Shown here: positions 52,072 through 61,066 of the stretch, one piece after another
Numbering within the stretch: the first letter of the stretch is position 1
Layout of the letters: the number at the start of each line of letters is the position of its first letter
NCBI GenBank assembly: GCA_002471015.1
Contig: DKPB01000057.1
Location: 46,035-110,034 of the forward strand
Direction: 5' to 3'
Length of the DNA: 64,000 nt
From: Stenotrophomonas sp. UBA7346
Lineage (GTDB): Bacteria; Pseudomonadota; Gammaproteobacteria; Xanthomonadales; Xanthomonadaceae
Notes under the pieces: generated by a model
Told to the model about the DNA's origin: nothing
Databases searched by the model: none
Seen by the model: the letters and a program-made list of their open reading frames with translations, nothing else
Position numbers and translations under genes: made by a program

Positions 52072-53453
52072 GCAGCCAGGCCTTCATCGAGATCGGTGGT
52101 GTATTGCAGCACTTTGTCCTCCGCATGCATCGGCACGACCTGCACCGGCAGGCCGTCCAAAGTAAGTTGCAACGCCGCCTGCGCCGGTTGCGCATGCGCC
52201 ATCTCGGCAAGCGGCAGATACAGGCTCACCGCAGCATCGTGGTGCTGGTGCACGCGAAAGCGCGACAACGGCAGCGCCGCCAGGGCATGGGTCAGGTCGA
52301 TGTTGTTGATCCAGCGGCCGCTGTGAGTGCGATAGCGTACCGGTCGCCTGCCCTGCAGGTCGACGATCATCGGCAGCCGCCCATGCATGGCCAGGGCTCC
52401 CCGGTCGCCGGTGCGGTAACGCAGCAGCGGCAGGCAGAAGTTGAAGCCACCGGTCAGGGTGATCTCGCCCACTTCACCCGTGGGTAGCGCATTGCCATTG
52501 TCGTCCAGCACTTCCACGTACATGCCCGGCTGCAGCAGCACATGCCCACCGGCAATGGCGTCATGCACCGCCAGCGGACCGGCTTCGTTCATCGAATAGA
52601 TATCCAGTACCGGGCAACCGAACTGCTGCTGCAAGGCCTGGCGCAGACCCGGCGACAAGGCCATCGACACCGACAGCAGGGCGCGCGGCCGGTGGCGCGG
52701 TGCCAGCTCAAGCAAGGTGGCGAAGGAAATGGGATCGCCGGCGATCACTTCCGGCTGCAGCGCATCGATATAGCGCGCACGGTCATCCGCATGCCGCCAC
52801 TCGTCCGGATGCAGGTTGATCTTGGCCAGACCGGATTCGCCCATGCTCGGCGTCACCGACACATAGGTGAAGCAGCGTTGCTGCATGCCCAGCAGCATCA
52901 CCCCCATCTGCCCCTGGCCATTGCGCAGCTGCACGCCAAACCGGGCCAGTGCGCGCTTGTGATAGGCCAGGTAGCGTGCGGCCACCACCGGATGCGAGGG
53001 CAGCACCAGCGGATGCCCGGTGGTGCCGGTGGTGCGGAAATTCATCATCCGCTGCAGCGGCACCGGATCGGGAACGAACTGGGCGATGTCGGCAGCCAAG
53101 TCACCGCGATGGGTGGTGGCGATGTCCTCGAAGCATGCAACATGCCCGCGCGTGCGGAAATACGGCACATGTGCCACCACATCCTCGACAAAGCCCTGCA
53201 GCCACGGTGGCGGTGAACCCGGCTGCCACTGGAAACCAGCGCCGAGGATGTCGTGCTCGTACGCGCGTACTTGTTGCACTTCCTCGGCGAGCAGTCGATT
53301 GCCACTCTGGTTGCGGTAACGCGGTGCCGCCGGATGCTCGCGCATCCGCTGCAGCATCGCCCTGCCTGCTTCGCTCAGGGTGGGATAGCGCTCGCCGTCG
53401 TGGGGATCCCGGTTCACTTGCACGTCCACCAGCGCGTTCACTCGCGCGTCCAC
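52068..53453 (-). CDS. PaaK/F390-synthetase-like adenylate-forming enzyme (ANL superfamily)
   Basis: A 461-residue enzyme related to phenylacetate-CoA ligase. Adenylation motifs are recognisable: A3 phosphate loop NFRTTGTTGHPLVLP, A5-like IYSMNEAGPLA and A7 PLLRYRTGDRGAL. It should activate a carboxylate as acyl-AMP; I cannot tell whether CoA, an amine or another acceptor follows. It may belong to the putative adenylate-forming group annotated as F390 synthetase-related. No CoA pathway genes are nearby; its neighbours are the AAA+/VWA module and PnuC-NadR. It starts with GTG inside the preceding gene (16-bp overlap); a shorter start is possible. Confidence 0.78.
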   Translation of the reverse strand: MDARVNALVDVQVNRDPHDGERYPTLSEAGRAMLQRMREHPAAPRYRNQSGNRLLAEEVQQVRAYEHDILGAGFQWQPGSPPPWLQGFVEDVVAHVPYFRTRGHVACFEDIATTHRGDLAADIAQFVPDPVPLQRMMNFRTTGTTGHPLVLPSHPVVAARYLAYHKRALARFGVQLRNGQGQMGVMLLGMQQRCFTYVSVTPSMGESGLAKINLHPDEWRHADDRARYIDALQPEVIAGDPISFATLLELAPRHRPRALLSVSMALSPGLRQALQQQFGCPVLDIYSMNEAGPLAVHDAIAGGHVLLQPGMYVEVLDDNGNALPTGEVGEITLTGGFNFCLPLLRYRTGDRGALAMHGRLPMIVDLQGRRPVRYRTHSGRWINNIDLTHALAALPLSRFRVHQHHDAAVSLYLPLAEMAHAQPAQAALQLTLDGLPVQVVPMHAEDKVLQYTTDLDEGLAA

Positions 53454-54019
53454 TTGTCCGCCGACTCCTCGGCGGCCTTGCGCGCCAGCGCCTCGCGGAT
53501 CGCACGTGCGCGCGCTTCAGCAGCGCGGCTGGCGTCCAGCAGGCGACGGCGCTCAACGCTGCTGACGCTGGCCAGGCGATCGGCTGCCTGTGCGGCGGTT
53601 TCACCCGCAGGCAGCAGGCCCAGCCGCGCGATGGCTGTACGCACCAGTTCCTCGCGCCGGTCCGGGTCGTGCAGATAGCGGTTCACTGCGGCCTCCGCTG
53701 CCAACGCGGGCACTGCCTCGGCGAACACCGGCAGCAGCGCCTCGCGTGGGAAGCGCAGCGCCTGCCAATCCTCATAGGCCAGCAGCCAGGCCATCACCGC
53801 TGACAGACTCAGCTGGTTGGTGGTGACCGCGGCCAGGCTGCCGGACAGGCTGGCCTGCAATGCGGCAGGCAAGGCGACGCCGTGCAATGCCAGCACGTCA
53901 TTGACCACGGCGGCGACCTGCAGCTGTCCTTCGCGGCCGCGCCGTGGCGGATCGAGGAAGTCCGGTGGTGTATCGATCAGGCGACGCAGCAGGGCGTCCA
54001 GCGAGGCGCTGTTGCTCAT
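53438..54019 (-). CDS. Unrecognised 193-residue helical protein of the MoxR/VWA operon
   Basis: I do not recognise this protein. It is predicted soluble and mostly helical. The first part has RRLIDTPPDFLDPPRRGREG, the middle contains SLSAVMAWLLAYEDWQALRF, and the end (about 145-193) is a charged Ala/Arg/Glu-rich segment likely to form a long helix or coiled coil. The position between the VWA gene (22-nt gap) and the ANL gene (16-bp overlap) indicates a dedicated component of the same system. Confidence 0.7.
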   Translation of the reverse strand: MSNSASLDALLRRLIDTPPDFLDPPRRGREGQLQVAAVVNDVLALHGVALPAALQASLSGSLAAVTTNQLSLSAVMAWLLAYEDWQALRFPREALLPVFAEAVPALAAEAAVNRYLHDPDRREELVRTAIARLGLLPAGETAAQAADRLASVSSVERRRLLDASRAAEARARAIREALARKAAEESADKWTRE

Positions 54020-54041
54020 AGTTGATTCCGTAAGGTCTTTT

Positions 54042-55823
54042 TCATCGGCCGACCACGCCCGGTGACTGGTAATGGCGTTGGCTGAAATCGCGCGCGAAGG
54101 CCAGCAGGTCGGTCATGTCACGCACGACGTGGATATCCCAGCCCTGCTCGCGGGCGCGCAGCAGGTCGGCGGTCCAGCCCTTTGCGCCGGCCATGCTTGC
54201 TGGCAGCGGGCTGTAAAGGTTCAGCGCCATGGTGCCGCCAGCCCGGGCTGCACGCAGCGCCTGCGCGGCGACATCCCAGCCGCTGTTGCCGCGTTCGTCC
54301 TGCTCGAACATGGTGGTGATGCCATCGTCGGAGATATGCAGGATATGCACGGCACGCGCAGCCGCCGGCCGCTGCGCATAGGTGCTGCGCAGGCGATGGA
54401 TGGGAAAAGCCGTTGCCCCACCGAAGTAACCCACCAGCACCTTGAGGATGTCGTCCTCGCTGCGCACGAAGCCATCGGTGTGCAGGCATTGCTGCTTGCC
54501 GCTCCACAAGGTGGCCTGCACGCGCGCACCCGCACGCAACGCCGACAACGCGATCACCGCACCGGCCAAGGTCAGCCATGAGGTGACCTGCTGCGGATCG
54601 GGCATGGAACCGGAGCTGTCCACGTACAGGTCCAGATCAATCGGTTCATTGGCAGGTTCGTTGCCCGGCGCCGGCCCCATCACCCGCTGCACCGTGGTCA
54701 CGCCCGGCACCACGGTGGGCGACTGCATCAAGGTCTGCAGCCAATCCACTGCATCCAGCGGATCGCCAGGCTCCCAGGGCTCCAGCCCTTCAAGTTCGAG
54801 TTCCTGTGCCTGCGGCTGCGGGCTGACCGGGAAACGGATCAGGTGCGGCAAGGCGCGCTCGCGGTAGTAGCGCACCGCGAATTGCTGCGGGTCCATGTCC
54901 AGTCCGGCCGCGCGCAGGATTTCACCATACTCGAACGGCTCACGGGTCTGGCCGTGACCGGGCATGCTGGTCGGCAATGCGTCTTCCGGCGCCGCGTCTG
55001 CCATGCCAGCATCTTCCTCGCCAGTGATGCGCGGATCGAGCGCCGGATGCAGCACCGGTGCGAGTTCGTCTTCTTCCAGCCGGTCCAGTCCCACCGGTTG
55101 ACTGCCGCGGCCGGCATGGCGGGTATCCATCAGCGCGTCGACGCGTGCGTCACTGATCGTCTCCAGCAAGTGCGGCAGCAGCAAGGCACTGAAACGGCTG
55201 GCACCTTCCATCCATTCGCCAGCATAGGTGCGGATCACCCGCGCGCCCAGCCAGGCATCGCCGCGCAGGCCGGCAGCTTCCAGCGCTGGTCCGCCGAGGC
55301 TGCCTGCCGGCTGCTGCCACAGCTGCTCATAGATGCCCATGTACAGTTGCCACAACGGTGAACTGCCGTTGGCACCTGCCGCAAGACGCTGGTAGATCGC
55401 GGCCATGCGCAGGCCGCATTGGCGTTGCAGGCGGTCATTGATCAACAGGTCGGTATAGAGGTTGGCGACCATCGGCGCGTGCGCTTCCAATGTCGGTAGC
55501 GCGCGACGGATACGCGCCAGCAGCCGCGCGTGATCCGTTGCAGTCGCAGGTGCCAGCACGTGGTGGCCGATCTCGTGGGCGAGGATTTCGCGGGCGTGGC
55601 CCTGCAATCCCAGCCGCTGCACCTGCGGCAGATCGATCACCACCCGCTGGTCAGCCAGGCGGATCATCGCGAAGCTGCCGCTCAGGCCTTCCTTCGCCGC
55701 CTCGACGCTGCTATCGCACAGCCGGGGATCCTGCAGCCGGGTGAAACGGCTCCAATCAGCCAAGGCCAGCGGCCAGGCGGCGCGCCAGTTGGCCAGCAGG
55801 CTTTCCTGTTCGGTGCTGCTCAT
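54042..55823 (-). CDS. Zincin-like metallopeptidase/VWA-domain fusion protein
   Basis: A 593-residue protein. The N-terminal part carries HEIGHH with His83-Glu84-x2-His87 (EILAHEIGHHVLAP), a zincin motif, and a possible third ligand region (NLYTDLLINDRLQ) about 40 residues later. The C-terminal part (about 395-593) is a von Willebrand A domain with a MIDAS motif Asp402-x-Ser404-x-Ser406 (LYVDSSGSMPDP) and a later metal-site aspartate region HISDDGITT. The central 200 residues are acidic. VWA proteins are the usual partners of MoxR ATPases. The ATG at 55823 overlaps the stop of the preceding gene (ATGA). The peptidase activity is inferred. Confidence 0.82.
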   Translation of the reverse strand: MSSTEQESLLANWRAAWPLALADWSRFTRLQDPRLCDSSVEAAKEGLSGSFAMIRLADQRVVIDLPQVQRLGLQGHAREILAHEIGHHVLAPATATDHARLLARIRRALPTLEAHAPMVANLYTDLLINDRLQRQCGLRMAAIYQRLAAGANGSSPLWQLYMGIYEQLWQQPAGSLGGPALEAAGLRGDAWLGARVIRTYAGEWMEGASRFSALLLPHLLETISDARVDALMDTRHAGRGSQPVGLDRLEEDELAPVLHPALDPRITGEEDAGMADAAPEDALPTSMPGHGQTREPFEYGEILRAAGLDMDPQQFAVRYYRERALPHLIRFPVSPQPQAQELELEGLEPWEPGDPLDAVDWLQTLMQSPTVVPGVTTVQRVMGPAPGNEPANEPIDLDLYVDSSGSMPDPQQVTSWLTLAGAVIALSALRAGARVQATLWSGKQQCLHTDGFVRSEDDILKVLVGYFGGATAFPIHRLRSTYAQRPAAARAVHILHISDDGITTMFEQDERGNSGWDVAAQALRAARAGGTMALNLYSPLPASMAGAKGWTADLLRAREQGWDIHVVRDMTDLLAFARDFSQRHYQSPGVVGR

Positions 55824-56812
55824 GCCGCGCCCGGTAGCAGGCGCACGTGGTACGACCATGGCGAATACAGGGCGATACCTGCCGGCCCAGCCACTGCCAC
55901 AAGACCATCAGCGGGTGCGGCGTAAGCGATGGTGGTCATGCCAATGCGCGCGCCCTGGCTGTCGATTGAAAGCTGCGTTGCCGGCGTGACCCACGCGGCG
56001 GCAAACTCTGCCGCACTCGCTGGCAACACCACGCCACCGAAGGCATCGGCAATCAGCAGGTAATGGCGGTCGCCGCTACGTGCGATGAAACCTTCCGCGC
56101 TGGCGCGCAGCTCCGGCGGCGCAGCGAAAGGGCCACCAAGCCCGCTGAATCCGCCCACGGTCTGCCCCTGCGCGCTCGCCGCTGCACCCTGCGGGTGCCA
56201 CCAGCGCTCGCTGCCGAGTTGGCTGCGTAGCGACGGCCATTGCATTTCGTCGACGCCCATCGCTTCTGCAGCCAAGGCGACAGGCAGACCATCGGCCTGC
56301 GCCAACGCTGCCTCGCGCAGATGCGCCATGCCCGCCTGCCACGCACACAGCGCGCCGACGCTGCGCAAGGCCGCCGTGCTGTCGCAACGCGGCGCCAATG
56401 TGGCCATGCGCTGCAACCATGCATCAATGCGCACGCCCGGCACCTCGTGCATGCGCACGACCGCATTGCTGAGTGCGCCCAGCGTCGCCAGCGGTGCAGC
56501 TGCGATCAGTGGCGCGGCCGGTGCTGCCAGCTGCTGCCACGCGGTATCTACCCACGGCAAGCGAGCTGCCGGTCCCGCCAGTCCCTGTGCAACCAGCTCC
56601 AGCCCCAGCTCGAAGGCCACCTCGGTGGCCGCCGGCATCGCAGCTTCATCCGCTGCGGCAACCGCCAGGCACACGGGGTCCAGCGTCTGCGCGACAAAGA
56701 CCGAGAACGCCGCGGTATCCAGAGTGGGCCAGCGTCGCCTTGCTTCGGCAACCTGCTGGTTGAGCAGGCTGCGACGCGATGCCAGCAGGCCGGTCAGTGC
56801 GGGTGACAGCAT
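55820..56812 (-). CDS. Unrecognised 330-residue protein of the MoxR/VWA operon
   Basis: I do not recognise a family. It is a soluble, Ala- and Leu-rich protein without signal peptide or membrane segments. The first 190 residues appear helical; the last 130 (SGDRHYLLIADAFGGVVLPA, AGPAGIALYSPWSYHVRLLP) look beta-rich. It is tightly coupled: one base separates its ATG from the MoxR stop, and its stop overlaps the ATG of the zincin/VWA gene. By position it may be an adaptor between ATPase and VWA protein. Confidence 0.72.
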   Translation of the reverse strand: MLSPALTGLLASRRSLLNQQVAEARRRWPTLDTAAFSVFVAQTLDPVCLAVAAADEAAMPAATEVAFELGLELVAQGLAGPAARLPWVDTAWQQLAAPAAPLIAAAPLATLGALSNAVVRMHEVPGVRIDAWLQRMATLAPRCDSTAALRSVGALCAWQAGMAHLREAALAQADGLPVALAAEAMGVDEMQWPSLRSQLGSERWWHPQGAAASAQGQTVGGFSGLGGPFAAPPELRASAEGFIARSGDRHYLLIADAFGGVVLPASAAEFAAAWVTPATQLSIDSQGARIGMTTIAYAAPADGLVAVAGPAGIALYSPWSYHVRLLPGAA

Positions 56813-56813
56813 C

Positions 56814-58409
56814 TCAGCGCGCCTGCTGCCAATGCAGGTAATTGGTATAGCGCTGGTGCAGGTACTTGAGTTTGAGCAGATCGTCGTACAGATGACCGTA
56901 GAGCTTGCGGCCCTTCACCCGTTCCTCCACCAGCCGTTCGATGCGCGTGAGACGCGCACGCGTCTCGCGCTCGCTGACGCCATCCAGGCCGCGCGCGAAC
57001 TGCGCGGACAGCTCGCCGACCGGGTCGTTGCGGTCCAGGTCCAGGCGGTCGTACTCGGCATTGGAGCTGTCCAGCAACCAGCGCAGCCAGCTGAGCCGGT
57101 CGCTGCGGTAAGCGGCGTTCTCCGGCAGCGCGAAGAACGGCGCGTCAAGATCGGGTTGCAGCTTGTCGTTGAGCACGAACGGCAATACCTGGCGCACGTC
57201 GTCCAGCGCGACCGCGGCATTGCCACGGAACCACGCCAGTGCCTTGGCGAACATCAGCAAGGTCATCAGGTTGCGTACCGACAAACCATTGCGGGTCTGG
57301 CAGCCCAGGTCCTTCATGCGATCACGGCCGGAATCGGCGGCAATCGCCTGGGCCCAGTCAACACCGGCCAGGCGCACGGTGTCCTTGGTCAGGTATTCGA
57401 ACTGCGCACCTGCGGTTTCCATCAACTCGAACTGGCTACTGAAGAACTCGATGCGCCTGCGCACGTCCTGCGGCACGTCCACCGCGCGGATCTGCTGCAG
57501 CATCTGCTCGCTTTCTTCCTCGCTGAAGATGATCTCGCGCGGCACCACTTCTTCCGGACGGATGTTCTGCTCGATGCGCAGCAGCATCTCTTCGAGAAAG
57601 CGCGGATTGAAGGCCAATGCCTGCACCACCACGTCGATGCGGTCGCGCAGGGCTTCGATCACCTGGTAGGTGCCGCCGCCGCGGTCGTCGTTGGCAGTGA
57701 GGTACCACGCCGACTCCGGGCATTCGTAGACCTGGTTGAGCACTTCGGCGTAGTTGTCGCCCATCACCGTCAGCAGCGCGCTCTGGGTACGGGTGGGGAT
57801 GCGATTGTACTCGTCGATGATCTTGACCCGCATGCCCAACCAGCTGCGCCAGGCGATACGGATCTGCGACATGTCCTGCGCGGCGACCAGATCGGCCGGC
57901 AGCGGATTGCCGAGCAGGTCGGCGATGGTCATCTGCGGGTGACCATGCTGCATGGCGCGCCGCACCTCGCGCACCGGGTAACCGGCAAGCACGCCCATCA
58001 GGATTGCGCTGGCGGTCTTGCCACGCCCGGGGCCGCCGACGAACAGGCATTTGCGGCGGGTGGCGAAGGTCAGCAGCGGCAGCAGCACGTAGCTGGAATA
58101 GCTCTGCGCCGAGGGCAAGGTCAGCGGGCGGCGGGTATCGCCCACATTGAAGCTGGCCGAGGGACCGGCGTGGTACTCGATGTCGTAATGCGGGCTGATG
58201 ATGGCGTTGTTGACGATCCAGAAGTAGGCCTGGCGCAGCTTCTCGTCCAGCGCCAGCGGCGCGGCAGCGGCGGCATCGGCCAGCTGCACCGGTCCTTCAT
58301 ACAGTTCGGCCACATCGAAGGTCCGCGCCACCGGCTCGGCCTTCGGGTTGGTTGGCGCCTGCGACAGGCGCTGGAACAGGTTGAATGGCGACACCGGGCG
58401 TCCCTTCAT
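56814..58409 (-). CDS. MoxR-family AAA+ ATPase
   Basis: A 531-residue AAA+ ATPase, longer than classical MoxR (about 320). A 115-residue N-terminal extension precedes the core with Walker A GGPGRGKT (Lys131), a Walker B-like VKIIDEYNRIP, sensor 1 WYLTANDDRGGG and an arginine-rich sensor 2/lid region after residue 330. A helical C-terminal extension follows. MoxR proteins act as chaperones that insert metals or activate complexes with VWA partners, here most likely the product of 54042-55823. ATG at 58409 was preferred to GTG at 58412. It heads the operon; a 46-nt gap separates it from the DUF6265 gene, so co-transcription from further upstream is possible. Confidence 0.87.
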   Translation of the reverse strand: MKGRPVSPFNLFQRLSQAPTNPKAEPVARTFDVAELYEGPVQLADAAAAAPLALDEKLRQAYFWIVNNAIISPHYDIEYHAGPSASFNVGDTRRPLTLPSAQSYSSYVLLPLLTFATRRKCLFVGGPGRGKTASAILMGVLAGYPVREVRRAMQHGHPQMTIADLLGNPLPADLVAAQDMSQIRIAWRSWLGMRVKIIDEYNRIPTRTQSALLTVMGDNYAEVLNQVYECPESAWYLTANDDRGGGTYQVIEALRDRIDVVVQALAFNPRFLEEMLLRIEQNIRPEEVVPREIIFSEEESEQMLQQIRAVDVPQDVRRRIEFFSSQFELMETAGAQFEYLTKDTVRLAGVDWAQAIAADSGRDRMKDLGCQTRNGLSVRNLMTLLMFAKALAWFRGNAAVALDDVRQVLPFVLNDKLQPDLDAPFFALPENAAYRSDRLSWLRWLLDSSNAEYDRLDLDRNDPVGELSAQFARGLDGVSERETRARLTRIERLVEERVKGRKLYGHLYDDLLKLKYLHQRYTNYLHWQQAR

Positions 58410-58455
58410 CACGGAACCCGGATTCTAACGTGGGGGCCGTGACGTCGGCCGTCGC

Positions 58456-58920
58456 TCAGTCAGTCGGTTGCGCGGCCTGCTCGAACTCGAATACCTGCAC
58501 GCGCTCGCCGGCGGACACAGTGGCCGTCAGCCGCCGGCCGTTGCGCTGGTAGGCGATCCGTTGCGGGAAGTCATGTTGGAGGTTCTCGAACACCACTGAC
58601 TGCACGCCCTGCGCCACCAGTGCGAACCTGACCGGCGCGGGATTGCCTGCAACATCGGCGACGTAGTACAGCTGCCCGCCTTCATCGATGATGCGCAGGC
58701 GCTCCTGGAACCGCAGCTCGCCTTGCCGATAGCTGCGGCCCTCGCCTTCGAGAACACCAGCCTGCCGACGCCAGTGCTCAGCGCCGCTCGTACCCGCTGC
58801 CATGCCGGTGCGCTGCCAGTTGCCCAGCAGCCAATCCAGCGACGCCAGTTCCGCCGCAGCGGCGGTCACGGCACTGCCTGCACCTACCAGCAGGACCAAG
58901 CCGAGCAAGGACCTGCGCAT
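58456..58920 (-). CDS. DUF6265-family secreted protein
   Basis: A 154-residue protein with a signal peptide (about 1-22) and the DUF6265 pattern: LDWLLGNWQRTG near the mature N-terminus, LRIIDEGGQLYYVAD and VFENLQHDFPQRIAYQRNG, consistent with a small lipocalin/avidin-like beta-barrel. The function is unknown. The ATG overlaps the stop codon of the GST gene by one base, so the two are translated together. Confidence 0.8.
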   Translation of the reverse strand: MRRSLLGLVLLVGAGSAVTAAAAELASLDWLLGNWQRTGMAAGTSGAEHWRRQAGVLEGEGRSYRQGELRFQERLRIIDEGGQLYYVADVAGNPAPVRFALVAQGVQSVVFENLQHDFPQRIAYQRNGRRLTATVSAGERVQVFEFEQAAQPTD

Positions 58921-59558
58921 CAGCCGCGCGGCGGGATCAGCGCATCATCCAGTGCGCTTGCCCGCTGCCAGGCCGGGCGGGCACGCAGGCGTTCGCCATA
59001 CGCAGCGAACGCATCACGCGCTGGCATGCTCTTGAACATCTGCCCCCACACGATCTGGCTGCCGACATAGACATCGGCCGCACTGAAGCGCTCGCCAAGC
59101 AGCCACGGCGACGCCGATGCGGCCAGCTGCTCCAGAGTATCGATGGTCTGCTCGAAGCTACCGTAGCCCACGGTGCCAGCCTTCTCCAGCGGCGCAAGCA
59201 GGCCCAGCGCCTTGGCGCTGACAGCGGCTTCCACCGGTCCGGCAGCGAAGAACAGCCAGCGCAGGTAACTGCCACGCAGCGGATCATCCAAGGCGGGCGC
59301 CAGCCCTGCAGCGGGAAACGCATCGGCCAGATAGGCACAGATCGCGGCAGCCTCGGTCACCACCACGCCACGGTGCACGAGGGTCGGCACCTTGCCCATC
59401 GGGTTGATGGCGAGGAAGTCCGGGCCTTTCATGCTCTGGCCGTACTCCAGCACCTCGGTGCGATACGGCTGGCCCAATTCCTCAAGCATCCAACGCACGA
59501 TGCGGCCGCGCGACATCGGGTTGGTATAGAAGACGATTTCTTCTGTCGTGCTGCCCAT
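58920..59558 (-). CDS. Glutathione S-transferase
   Basis: A 212-residue GST: N-terminal thioredoxin-fold (YTNPMSRGRIVRWMLEELG, NPMGKVPTLVHRG with the cis-Pro and AICAYLAD) and a helical C-terminal domain with the N-capping motif SAADVYVGSQIV. It joins glutathione to electrophiles; the exact class and substrate are not evident. Glutamate-cysteine ligase, the first step of glutathione synthesis, lies just upstream. Confidence 0.9.
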   Translation of the reverse strand: MGSTTEEIVFYTNPMSRGRIVRWMLEELGQPYRTEVLEYGQSMKGPDFLAINPMGKVPTLVHRGVVVTEAAAICAYLADAFPAAGLAPALDDPLRGSYLRWLFFAAGPVEAAVSAKALGLLAPLEKAGTVGYGSFEQTIDTLEQLAASASPWLLGERFSAADVYVGSQIVWGQMFKSMPARDAFAAYGERLRARPAWQRASALDDALIPPRG

Positions 59559-59604
59559 GCGCCTGACTCCAGGGGATAAGGCCGCAGTCTAGCAATTACG
59601 CCGG

Positions 59605-59638
59605 CACTGTCATTCCCGCATTGGCGGGAATGACAGTG
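59605..59638. repeat. Perfect 15-bp inverted repeat (REP-like) between gst and gshA
   Basis: CACTGTCATTCCCGC and GCGGGAATGACAGTG flank a 4-nt loop (ATTG). The core GTCATTCCCGC...GCGGGAATGAC is a widespread intergenic palindrome in proteobacteria. Without a U tract it is more likely a repeat than an intrinsic terminator. Confidence 0.8.
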
Positions 59639-59689
59639 AAGCAAGTCCGACCCCGAAGACTAGACCCTCGGCTCGGTCGCCCGCTTCAA

Positions 59690-61066
59690 TCAATACGCAA
59701 ATTCGCCGAACAGAGGATCCACGCTGCCATTCCAGCGGCCATGGAACAGTTCAAGCTTGCGCTCGGCGGCGGTCTTGCCGGAGTCCACGATCTCCTGCAG
59801 CACATCCAGGAAGCGCGTCTCGTCCTGGCCATCGGCATTGAGCGCGGCGCGACGGCGCAGGCCATCACGCGAAATCGCCAGCGCCTCACGCGCCAGGTCG
59901 CGCACCGTGCCGTTGCGGAAGGGCAGGTTCATCGCCTGCTTCGGCACGCCGTCGCGCAGCACGTTGCGCTCGGCCAGGCTGAAGTCCTTGACCAGGTCCC
60001 AGGCGGCATTCAACGCCGTTTCGTCATACAGCAGGCCCACCCAGAACGCCGGCAGCGCGCAGATGCGGCTCCACGGGCCACTGTCGGCACCGCGCATTTC
60101 CAGATACTTCTTCAACCGCACTTCCGGGAAGGCGGTGGTGGTGTGGTCCGACCAGTCACGCAGGGTCGGCAACGCGCCCGGCAACACCGGCAACTTGCCC
60201 TGCAGGAAATCGCGGAAGCTCTGTCCGCTGGCGTCGTGGTAGATGCCATCGCGGTAGGAGAAATACATCGGCACGTCCAACAGATAGTCGACGTAACGCT
60301 CGTAGCCGAAGCCATCCTCGAACACGAAATCGAGCATGCCGGTGCGGTCCGGATCGGTGTCGGTCCATATATGCGAGCGGTAGCTCAGGTAGCCGTTGGG
60401 CTTGCCTTCGGTGAACGGCGAGTCGGCGAACAGCGCGGTGGCAATCGGCTGCAGGGCCAAGGACACGCGGAACTTCTTCACCATGTCCGCTTCGCTGGCG
60501 TAATCCAGGTTGACCTGCACCGTGCAGGTGCGGGTCATCATGTCCAGGCCGAGCGAACCGACCTTGGGCATGTAACTCTTCATGATCTGGTAGCGGCCCT
60601 TGGGCATCCACGGCATGTCGGCACGCGCCCACTTGGGCTGGAAGCCCATGCCCAGGAAACCCAACTGCAGCTCGCCGGCCACCTGCGCCACTTCATTGAG
60701 GTGGCTGCCGGTTTCCACGCAGGTCTGGTGCAGGGTTTCCAGCGCGGCGCCAGACAACTCCAGCTGCCCGGCCGGCTCCAGCGTCACCGAGGCGCCGTCG
60801 CGCAACAGGGCGATGGTATTGCCGTTCTCCTGCACCGGCTCCCAGCCGAAGCGGGTCAGGCCGTTGAGCAGCGCATTGATGCCGCGCTCGCCCTCGAAGG
60901 TGGGCGGACGCAGGTCATCCAGGCGAAACCCGAACTTCTCGTGCTCGGTGCCGATCCGCCATTGCGACCTGGGCTTTTCACCCGAGGCAATGCTCTGGAC
61001 CAGTTGGTCGCGGTGGGTGATGGGGGTATCGGCGACGTGGCTCGGGCTCGACAAGGGCAGGCTCAC
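59690..61066 (-). CDS. gshA: Glutamate-cysteine ligase (plant/alphaproteobacterial type)
   Basis: A 458-residue enzyme joining glutamate and cysteine with ATP, the first step of glutathione synthesis. It belongs to the type found in plants and xanthomonads rather than the E. coli type: WRIGTEHEKFGFRLDDLRPP, ITLEPAGQLELSGA-type region (SVTLEPAGQLELSG), MTRTCTVQVNLDYASE and RGADSGPW are family landmarks. I chose GTG at 61066 (SLPLSSPSHVADTP start); a TTG at 61087 is less likely. Confidence 0.88.
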   Translation of the reverse strand: MSLPLSSPSHVADTPITHRDQLVQSIASGEKPRSQWRIGTEHEKFGFRLDDLRPPTFEGERGINALLNGLTRFGWEPVQENGNTIALLRDGASVTLEPAGQLELSGAALETLHQTCVETGSHLNEVAQVAGELQLGFLGMGFQPKWARADMPWMPKGRYQIMKSYMPKVGSLGLDMMTRTCTVQVNLDYASEADMVKKFRVSLALQPIATALFADSPFTEGKPNGYLSYRSHIWTDTDPDRTGMLDFVFEDGFGYERYVDYLLDVPMYFSYRDGIYHDASGQSFRDFLQGKLPVLPGALPTLRDWSDHTTTAFPEVRLKKYLEMRGADSGPWSRICALPAFWVGLLYDETALNAAWDLVKDFSLAERNVLRDGVPKQAMNLPFRNGTVRDLAREALAISRDGLRRRAALNADGQDETRFLDVLQEIVDSGKTAAERKLELFHGRWNGSVDPLFGEFAY

